Source: Sulfurovum sp.
GTDB taxonomy: Bacteria; Campylobacterota; Campylobacteria; Campylobacterales; Sulfurovaceae
Direction: 5' to 3'
Assembly (NCBI GenBank): GCA_027029065.1
Contig: JALVGO010000088.1
Span: forward strand, 1-17,038
Length of the DNA: 17,038 nucleotides
Below are positions 1-4,905 of the stretch, piece after piece. The position numbers were made by a program, and so were the translations under genes. The notes beneath the pieces are model-generated. The model had not been told where the DNA came from. It made no database searches and saw nothing but the letters and a program-made list of their open reading frames with translations. The number at the start of each line of letters is the position of its first letter. The stretch's first letter is position 1.

Positions 1-65
1 TACACGGTATCAAATAGCATCAAATAGTTCTCTTGATACTCTCTAAGTGTTTCTAGCATATTCAT
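1..65 (-). CDS. 5' end of an unidentified protein, possibly a transcriptional regulator (cut by the window edge)
   Basis: An open frame runs leftward off the window from an ATG at 63-65. Only 21 residues are visible, starting MNMLETLREYQENYLMLF. An AAAAGGT ribosome-binding sequence lies at a suitable distance upstream, which favours this ATG over the next one at 57-59. The frame is preceded by an extended -10 promoter flanked by two inverted-repeat operators, an arrangement usual for genes repressed by a dimeric regulator and often for the regulator's own gene. The amphipathic, helical start would suit a MarR-like winged-helix protein, but 21 residues cannot identify a family. The gene lies downstream of argC on the same strand with about 95 bp between them. 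That it codes for the regulator is inference; that a coding start is present is fairly well supported. Confidence 0.6.
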   Translation of the reverse strand, partial: MNMLETLREYQENYLMLFDTV

Positions 66-75
66 ATGTTACCTT

Positions 76-95
76 TTTATGGTTGTATCCATAAA
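76..95. promoter_or_regulatory. Operator copy 1 (inverted repeat, start-proximal)
   Basis: TTTATGGTTGTATCCATAAA is an inverted repeat with 7-bp arms, TTTATGG and CCATAAA, and a 6-bp centre. It lies between the predicted transcription start and the ribosome-binding site of the leftward gene, so a bound protein would block transcription. It matches copy 2 in 19 of 20 positions. Confidence 0.75.
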
Positions 96-96
96 A

Positions 97-105
97 ATTA
101 TATCA
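97..105 (-). promoter_or_regulatory. Extended -10 promoter of the leftward edge gene
   Basis: On the minus strand this reads TGATATAAT, a full TATAAT with the extended TG motif. The predicted transcription start near 90 falls inside operator copy 1, and the -35 position (about 120-125) falls inside operator copy 2. The promoter is thus enclosed by the two operators. Confidence 0.7.
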
Positions 106-108
106 TAT

Positions 109-128
109 TTTATGGTTGCATCCATAAA
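109..128. promoter_or_regulatory. Operator copy 2 (inverted repeat, promoter-distal)
   Basis: TTTATGGTTGCATCCATAAA, with the same 7-bp arms as copy 1. The two centres are 33 bp apart, about three helical turns, so two dimers would sit on the same DNA face. It covers the -35 region of the promoter at 97-105. Confidence 0.75.
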
Positions 129-159
129 TTTGCCAAAGAAGAGTCCACCAACATACTGC

Positions 160-1167
160 CTACGGCACATACGCCACTGTCGGCAGTCCCATCCCCTCTT
201 CATATCCGCACATCAGGTTGGCCGCAGCAACTGCCTGAGAGGAGGCACCGCGCAGCAGGTTGTCTATGGCTGAGCTGACAAAGAGCGATCGGCCGTTGCT
301 TGCCGCGTAGATGTCGCAGAAGTGCGTGCCTGCGGTGCTTTTAATGTCCACCGGCTTCTCTCGAATGCGGATGAAAGGGTCATTGGCGTAATGCTTCTTG
401 AGGACCATCAGCGGATCAACATCGACCTTGAGCATACCGTAGACCGAAACCAGTTCGCCGCGTGTAGCAGGAATGAGGTGCGGTACGAAGTTGACGTGCA
501 TCTTGACACCGTGGACCTTCTCTATCTTTTCGGCAATCTCCGGCGCGTGGCGGTGCTTAAGCGGATTGTAGGCGAAGATGTTGTCATTGACCGTCACGAA
601 GTGTATGGTTTCACTGAGCTTCTTGCCCGCACCGCTCACACCCGACTTCGCATCGATAAAGAGTGCAGAACCCTCTTCAAGGTAAGGGATAAAAGGCAGT
701 ATGCCAAGCAGTGTTGCTGTAGGGTAGCAACCCGGTCCTGCAGCGAGGTTGGTGTTTTTGAGTTCCTCACGGTAGTACTCAATGAGTGCATAGACTGCTT
801 CAGGCAGATGCTCTTTGTCTTCATGCGCACAGTAGTTTGCCTCATAGGTATCCAGCTCCAAACGGTAGTCTGCCGAGAGGTCAACCACTTTTAGTCCGTT
901 CTCAAGCAGCCCTTTGGCAAACCCCATAGAGGCTTTGTGCGGCAGTGCAAGAAATACCAGATCACACGCACGTGTCACACTCGCTACATCCGCCTTCTCT
1001 ACAGGCATGGTCACCACCCCCTCCAAAGAAGGGTGTAGCGCTTCTATCATCGTATCACCCTGTGTTGTTGCCAGATAGGCAAGTTCAAACCCCGGATGGA
1101 CTATAAGCATCTTTACCAGTTCAAGCCCGGTATAACCGCTGGCACCCACAACGCCGACTTTTATCAT
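160..1167 (-). CDS. argC: N-acetyl-gamma-glutamyl-phosphate reductase
   Basis: ArgC makes N-acetyl-L-glutamate 5-semialdehyde from N-acetyl-glutamyl phosphate with NADPH, the third step of arginine synthesis, in the cytoplasm. The 335-residue protein has the usual length of the longer ArgC type. The NADP-binding loop GASGYTG is at residues 8-14, the catalytic cysteine is C147 in GPGCYPT, and the conserved histidine motif KHRHAPE is at 204-210. The usual NPGCYPT has GPGCYPT here, a mild variation. The ATG at 1165-1167 is preceded by GAGGAAATAAG, a good ribosome-binding site, and the protein reaches its Rossmann motif at once, so the start is secure. No other arg gene is next to it. I see no clear promoter; transcription may start within or beyond the inverted-repeat element upstream. 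Identification is firm. Confidence 0.97.
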   Translation of the reverse strand: MIKVGVVGASGYTGLELVKMLIVHPGFELAYLATTQGDTMIEALHPSLEGVVTMPVEKADVASVTRACDLVFLALPHKASMGFAKGLLENGLKVVDLSADYRLELDTYEANYCAHEDKEHLPEAVYALIEYYREELKNTNLAAGPGCYPTATLLGILPFIPYLEEGSALFIDAKSGVSGAGKKLSETIHFVTVNDNIFAYNPLKHRHAPEIAEKIEKVHGVKMHVNFVPHLIPATRGELVSVYGMLKVDVDPLMVLKKHYANDPFIRIREKPVDIKSTAGTHFCDIYAASNGRSLFVSSAIDNLLRGASSQAVAAANLMCGYEEGMGLPTVAYVP

Positions 1168-1216
1168 CTTATTTCCTCTCTTTCATTGGTCAACCACAAG
1201 GGATCGCCTCTACAAA

Positions 1217-1437
1217 ACTTGTTCCCACGGTCACCGTGGGAATACATATAACACTTCTGTCCAATCAACTACCCCGACCCAAGGGTACGGGGTATGAAAT
1301 TGTTATAAATTTATCATTGGGTCTTCACCCTCGATAAATTGTCATTTCACAAGGTTCGACCTAAAGGTCGGGGAATTATTCCCACAGTAGATTCAAATAC
1401 AGAATATGCATTCCCACCGAGGACGGTGGGAACAAGT
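1217..1437. repeat. REP/MITE-like inverted-repeat element, about 221 bp, non-coding
   Basis: The two ends are inverted copies of a 33-34-bp sequence of the form ACTTGTTCCCACsGTC...GTGGGAATrCATAT (1217-1249 and 1404-1437). Each end is itself a hairpin (for example TTCCCACGG-TCA-CCGTGGGAA at 1222-1242). In the right copy both arms of the hairpin have changed together (CGG to CCG), which keeps the pairing. Further nested inverted repeats lie inside: 1270-1294, 1308-1340 (AATTTATC/GATAAATT around GGGT-CTTC-ACCC) and 1357-1370. CCCCGACC at 1272-1279 pairs with GGTCGGGG at 1366-1373. There is no open frame of note. It resembles REP doublets (BIMEs) mobilised by RAYT/IS200-like transposases; no transposase is in the window. 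This element and the heptamer tract account for most of the 365-bp stretch between argC and greA. Confidence 0.75.
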
Positions 1438-1472
1438 CTAAACTTCTTTATTCCAATTTAAGGAACCATATA

Positions 1473-1535
1473 ATTCCTAATTCCTAATTCCTAATTCCTA
1501 ATTCCTAATTCCTAATTCCTAATTCCTAATTCCTA
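1473..1535. repeat. Tandem heptamer repeat, ATTCCTA x 9
   Basis: Nine perfect, uninterrupted copies of ATTCCTA (TAGGAAT on the minus strand). The last unit at 1529-1535 contains the TAG stop codon of greA (1533-1535), so the array starts exactly at the end of the gene. Perfect short tandem repeats of this kind change copy number by slippage. Because the stop codon comes first, length changes would alter only the 3' untranslated region of greA. Confidence 0.95.
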
Positions 1536-2021
1536 ACTCAGAGAGATTTCCTCAAAAACCACCTCTTCAATATCATACGCCTTCTTCCCGCTTGGCAAAG
1601 AGAGCTCCACTTCATCCCCCTCCTCTTTGCCTATAAGTGCACGCGCCATAGGAGACTGGAAAGAGATAAGCCCCTTTTCGGGTTTGGCTTCCATACTGCC
1701 GACGATAGTATATTTGAGTTCTTCACCGCTCTCCTGACAGGTCAGACAGACCGTTGAACCGAAACTCACACGCTCATGTGCCAGTGTAGAGGGGTCAACC
1801 ACCTGTGCACGCCCAATGATATCTGTCAGCTCGGCAATACGCGCTTCCATAAGCCCCTGCTTCTCTTTTGCGGCATGGTACTCAGCATTCTCTTTAAGGT
1901 CACCCAGCTCTCTGGCTTCATCGATCACCTTGGCGATCTTGCCGCGTTCATGGGTTTTGAGGTTTTCAAGCTCCTCGGAAAGTTTGACATAGGTTTCTCT
2001 TAGCATCGGCTCTTTTTGCAC
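1533..2021 (-). CDS. greA: Transcription elongation factor GreA
   Basis: GreA enters the secondary channel of RNA polymerase and stimulates cleavage of backtracked RNA so that stalled complexes resume. The 162-residue product has the family length. The N-terminal coiled-coil hairpin covers residues 1-80, with the tip motif GDLKENAEYH; D41 and E44 match the acidic residues that hold the catalytic Mg2+. A C-terminal FKBP-like domain follows from about 85. The start is a GTG at 2019-2021 with AAGGAG five bases upstream. The next ATG (residue 6) has a weaker site, and homologues in this phylum also begin with a KEPM segment, so GTG is preferred. The gene is transcribed alone, divergent from surE, and ends inside the heptamer array. 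Confidence 0.96.
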   Translation of the reverse strand: MQKEPMLRETYVKLSEELENLKTHERGKIAKVIDEARELGDLKENAEYHAAKEKQGLMEARIAELTDIIGRAQVVDPSTLAHERVSFGSTVCLTCQESGEELKYTIVGSMEAKPEKGLISFQSPMARALIGKEEGDEVELSLPSGKKAYDIEEVVFEEISLS

Positions 2022-2058
2022 GACTGCTCCTTTTGTGTATTTTTCTATAAGTTGGTTA

Positions 2059-2067
2059 ATTATACCA
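2059..2067 (-). promoter_or_regulatory. Extended -10 promoter of greA
   Basis: The minus strand reads TGGTATAAT, a consensus extended -10. The transcription start would be near 2052, giving a leader of about 30 bases that contains the AAGGAG site. The -35 position would be about 2082-2087, inside the surE promoter. Confidence 0.75.
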
Positions 2068-2088
2068 AAGATTTATTGGGAAAGAGGC

Positions 2089-2094
2089 TATAAT
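2089..2094 (+). promoter_or_regulatory. -10 box of the surE-tcdA transcript
   Basis: TATAAT, preceded by GGC, lies only six bases before the surE ATG at 2101. Transcription would start at or within a base or two of the start codon, so the mRNA would be leaderless. No -35 consensus is visible; its position (about 2066-2071) overlaps the greA -10 region. Confidence 0.65.
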
Positions 2095-2100
2095 ATCGCC

Positions 2101-2883
2101 ATGAAAAGAATACTCATCACCAACGACGACGGCTACGAATCAGAAGGGCTGCATGCACTTGCAGAGGCACTCAAACCTCTCGGTGAGGTATTTGTAGTGG
2201 CACCCAGCACCGAAAAGTCCGCATGCGGACACTCACTGACCCTGACAAGACCGCTTCATTTTATTGAAGTGTCACCCCGTTTTTACAAACTTGATGACGG
2301 CACCCCCTCAGACTGCATCTTTCTGGCACTCAACAAACTCTTTAAAGAGCATAAACCCGACATTGTCATCTCCGGTATCAACATAGGATCGAATATGGGA
2401 GAGGATATCACATACTCCGGTACAGCCTCCGCAGCAATGGAAGCAGTGCTTCAGGGTATTCCCGGTATCGCCATTTCACAAGTCTATGCAGAGCATGGCA
2501 AGAGTATCGATGCGTTTGGCTACACGCTGGCACAAAAGAGCATTTCCTCACTGGTTGAGAAGATCTTTGCAGGCAGTTTCCCCCTGCCCCCGCGCAAATT
2601 TCTAAACATCAACATCCCACCCATCCCTGAAACAGCCTGCAAAGGCTTCAAGGTCACCCGCGCAGGCAACCGACTCTATGCCCACAACGCCGAAGTACAC
2701 TACAACCCAAGAGGCAAAGAGTACTACTGGATAGGCCTGCCCGAACTTGGCTGGATGGACACCCCAGGACACACAACTGACTTTGAAGCTATCAACGACG
2801 GTTATGTCTCCGTTACCCCTGTGCAGCTTGATATGACGGCACATGATGAGATAGCTGTGTTGCAGGAGTGGATGGATCAATGA
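2101..2883 (+). CDS. surE: 5'/3'-nucleotidase SurE
   Basis: SurE is a metal-dependent phosphatase acting on nucleoside monophosphates (and polyphosphate in some species), linked to stationary-phase survival. The 260-residue protein has the family length. It begins directly with the TNDDG motif; D9 and D10, S40 in EKSACGHS and N98 in GINIGSNMG correspond to the metal ligands, and YSGTASAAMEA follows. The frame is open further upstream, but residues before MKRILITNDDG match nothing in the family and a promoter lies there, so the ATG at 2101 is chosen. I see no good ribosome-binding site, which agrees with a leaderless transcript. It is the first gene of a pair with tcdA. Confidence 0.95.
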   Translation: MKRILITNDDGYESEGLHALAEALKPLGEVFVVAPSTEKSACGHSLTLTRPLHFIEVSPRFYKLDDGTPSDCIFLALNKLFKEHKPDIVISGINIGSNMGEDITYSGTASAAMEAVLQGIPGIAISQVYAEHGKSIDAFGYTLAQKSISSLVEKIFAGSFPLPPRKFLNINIPPIPETACKGFKVTRAGNRLYAHNAEVHYNPRGKEYYWIGLPELGWMDTPGHTTDFEAINDGYVSVTPVQLDMTAHDEIAVLQEWMDQ

Positions 2884-3515
2884 GATTTGAACGCTGTCGT
2901 ATGCTCTTTGGCAAAGAGAACTTCGAAAAGCTCCAGAAAGCAAAAGTGCTCATTTTGGGCGTGGGCGGGGTAGGCTCCTACGCGCTTGACTGTCTCTACC
3001 GCTCCGGGGTAAAGAATATCACCATCCTTGACTGTGACCGGTACGATGAAAGCAACCGAAACAGACAGATCGGTTCGGATGCTGTGGGAGAGAGCAAGGT
3101 TGAGACCCTGCTCTCACTCTATCCCGGGATCAAAGGTATTGAAACACGTATGGATATGGCGTGGGTAGCTTCCTTTGACTTTACCCCCTATGACATCATC
3201 ATCGATGCTGCCGATACCACCAAGGTGAAAATTGAGATTGCCAAGAAGTGCTACAAAAAACTCATTATGGCAATGGGCTCGGCAAAACGCTACGATACAA
3301 GCAAAATAGAGGTTGCCGGTATCTGGAAAACACACGGCAATGCCCTTGCGCGAAAAGTACGCAATGAGCTGAAAAAAGCAAAATTTGACAGGAATTTTAC
3401 AGTGATATTTTCACCCGAAGAGGACAAGTGCAAAGAGAAAGGCTCCTGTGTCGCAGTGACCGGTGCCTTTGGACTGACCGCCTGTTCGGAGGCGATCAAA
3501 AGAATAGTGGAGTGA
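2880..3515 (+). CDS. tcdA: TcdA-like E1/ThiF-family protein (tRNA threonylcarbamoyladenosine dehydratase)
   Basis: The family uses ATP to activate its substrate. TcdA (CsdL) cyclises the N6-threonylcarbamoyladenosine (t6A) side chain at position 37 of ANN-decoding tRNAs. The 211-residue protein has the nucleotide loop GVGGVGS at residues 27-33, the acidic residue D51 and the motif DESNRNRQ characteristic of this branch. Next comes DAADTTKVK, then the conserved stretch ending CVAVTGAFGLTACSEA. It is shorter than the E. coli protein (about 268 residues) and lacks a C-terminal hydrophobic tail. The ATG at 2880 overlaps the surE stop as ATGA, with AGGAG at 2864-2868, pointing to coupled translation. 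A GTG at 2868 is a less likely start. No CsdA/CsdE partner is nearby. Family assignment is firm; the exact substrate rests on similarity. Confidence 0.85.
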   Translation: MRFERCRMLFGKENFEKLQKAKVLILGVGGVGSYALDCLYRSGVKNITILDCDRYDESNRNRQIGSDAVGESKVETLLSLYPGIKGIETRMDMAWVASFDFTPYDIIIDAADTTKVKIEIAKKCYKKLIMAMGSAKRYDTSKIEVAGIWKTHGNALARKVRNELKKAKFDRNFTVIFSPEEDKCKEKGSCVAVTGAFGLTACSEAIKRIVE

Positions 3516-4733
3516 CTATCGTATCTTGTCTGTCAGCTCTCTGTACTTCTCCTGTATCTGAATATTCTCAAACGGCACGATATCGGGTACCTGAATTTTA
3601 CTGACTTCCGCGAACATCTGCTGACTCTCCGAAATCAGATCATACAGATCTGCACTCAGCGAGACGGTCTCATAGGTATTTTTGGATACCCGCAGATTCG
3701 CTTTTGCCACCTTTTGGGCTTCGATCATCTTGTCACGGGAACGGACGAGGTCTTCACGGTAGCGCAATGCCGCTTTCTGAGTCAGTTCAAGTGCTTCAAT
3801 ATTGTGGGCATACACCATGATCCTTCTTGGGTCTTCCTCCTGTGCCTGAAGCCGTTTTGTCTTCTCGATCATACTGCGTGAATCGTTGATGATCTTCTGT
3901 ATTTTCACCAAATAGACCCGGTTGCATTTGTCAATATATTGCTGCTGAATATAGACTACCAGCTCCAGCAGGACTTCATGCATACCATAATATTTTTTTG
4001 CCTGTTTGAGCTCCTCATTGCTCTGTTTCATTAGATGCAGTATCTGATTGGTAATGTATTTGAGGGTATCCATCATCAGCGATATCTGAATAATATCATC
4101 ACCGTCCACCCGTGTCAGCAGCACATCGATCTGTGCCATACTCAAATGTACACCGATATCGGCAAAGCTCTGTTTGAGATTTTTTTTGACAATACGCATA
4201 TCATTCTCAAACACTCTATTCTCATCCTGAAGTGCTTTGATCTTCTCGTCATACTCACTTTTTGTTGTGTACAACTTGCTTGACTCCGGTGCGCCTATCT
4301 GTTTTTCCCGGTAGATGAGTATCTTCTCTTTGTTCTCATCGATCTTTTTTCGCAGATGTGCCATCTGACGCTTGTATTCGCTCAGGTCACCACCTACCAG
4401 TCCATCGATAATCCGGTCAAACAGCGCATTGAGATCTTCCCTGACTGATTCTTTGTCCCGTCCGATCCATGCTGAATCGGGTACTGTTTTAAGCTCATCG
4501 ATATATCGGGTACCCTCCTGCAGTTCTTCAACAGCATCATCCCATGCCTCGAAGAGGCGTTTATCTCTCAACTCGGTATGGGACAACGGTTTTGTCAGAA
4601 GCGTATCTTTGTATATCTGTATGGTCTTCTCACGTGTCTCATCATACAGTTGGGCACCTTTTTTGAGCAGGTCGCTTCCCCAGTCGGCATGCACCATGGT
4701 CAGCAGAACCATACCCAAAGTCAAACGTTTCAT
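3516..4733 (-). CDS. Exported coiled-coil protein of unknown function
   Basis: I do not recognise this 405-residue protein. Residues 1-16 (MKRLTLGMVLLTMVHA) look like a signal peptide cleaved before DWGSD, so it is probably periplasmic. There is no lipobox. The rest is strongly charged and almost wholly helical, with heptad-like stretches at roughly residues 110-190 and 230-375, and no membrane helix. It has a single cysteine (in YIDKCNRVY), so no internal disulphide. No enzyme motif is visible. The start is well supported: AAAGGAG lies seven bases before the ATG, and a TATAAT promoter is about 40 bases upstream. It is transcribed alone and convergent with tcdA, with no bases between the two stop codons. 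A structural or scaffolding role in the envelope is possible but unproven. Confidence 0.8.
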   Translation of the reverse strand: MKRLTLGMVLLTMVHADWGSDLLKKGAQLYDETREKTIQIYKDTLLTKPLSHTELRDKRLFEAWDDAVEELQEGTRYIDELKTVPDSAWIGRDKESVREDLNALFDRIIDGLVGGDLSEYKRQMAHLRKKIDENKEKILIYREKQIGAPESSKLYTTKSEYDEKIKALQDENRVFENDMRIVKKNLKQSFADIGVHLSMAQIDVLLTRVDGDDIIQISLMMDTLKYITNQILHLMKQSNEELKQAKKYYGMHEVLLELVVYIQQQYIDKCNRVYLVKIQKIINDSRSMIEKTKRLQAQEEDPRRIMVYAHNIEALELTQKAALRYREDLVRSRDKMIEAQKVAKANLRVSKNTYETVSLSADLYDLISESQQMFAEVSKIQVPDIVPFENIQIQEKYRELTDKIR

Positions 4734-4747
4734 GATACGCTCCTTTC

Positions 4748-4762
4748 ATTTTCATTGAAAAT
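4748..4762. repeat. 15-bp palindrome in the leader of the coiled-coil gene
   Basis: ATTTTCATTGAAAAT is perfectly symmetric about its central T. It lies between the -10 box and the ribosome-binding site of the leftward gene, where an operator could act. A 14-base match occurs at 7988-8001 inside the first codons of ccsBA, which may be chance. Confidence 0.4.
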
Positions 4763-4771
4763 CTTTTATGA

Positions 4772-4779
4772 ATTATACA
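4772..4779 (-). promoter_or_regulatory. -10 promoter of the exported coiled-coil gene
   Basis: The minus strand reads TGTATAAT, a perfect -10 hexamer. The transcription start near 4765 gives a leader of about 32 bases with AAAGGAG. No -35 is evident. Confidence 0.65.
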
Positions 4780-4818
4780 TCAGGAAAGGAAAACCGAGGT
4801 TAACCGATGGGTGTAAGG

Positions 4819-4879
4819 GATAGTGGGGAGTGAAGGTGATAGTGGGAAGTGATAGTGATAGTGGAGAGTGATGGTTGAT
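4819..4879. repeat. Degenerate GATAGTG tandem repeats
   Basis: Imperfect repetition of a GATAGTGGrrAGT-like unit (GATAGTGGGGAGTGAA, GATAGTGGGAAGT, GATAGT, GATAGTGGAGAGTGAT). It is non-coding and lies just beyond the ccsBA terminator. It appears to be a decayed slippage array, different in sequence from the ATTCCTA array. Confidence 0.7.
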
Positions 4880-4884
4880 AAGAA

Positions 4885-4902
4885 AGGCTGCCGGGGCAGC
4901 CT
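4885..4902 (-). terminator. Rho-independent terminator of ccsBA
   Basis: The minus strand reads AGGCTGCCCCGGCAGCCT, a GC-rich 7-8-bp stem with a tight loop, followed by TTTCTT. It begins three bases after the ccsBA stop codon. The T tract is short and interrupted, so it may be only partly efficient. Confidence 0.7.
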
Positions 4903-4905
4903 CGG

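Noticed and set aside
322..894. 190-codon plus-strand frame opposite argC
   Set aside because: Antisense to a firmly identified gene, with no family features.
1222..1294. Hairpins near 1222-1294 as an ordinary terminator or riboswitch for argC
   Set aside because: There is no T tract after the stems, and the matched inverted copies at both ends fit a REP/MITE-like element better; an arginine-responsive leader cannot be shown.
1221..1437. A CRISPR array, considered because similar GTTCCCAC sequences recur
   Set aside because: There are only two copies, in inverted orientation and with self-complementary sequence, not regularly spaced direct repeats.
2035..2100. N-terminal extension of SurE from an ATG at 2035
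   Set aside because: It would place both divergent promoters inside the coding region, and the family starts directly with the TNDDG segment.
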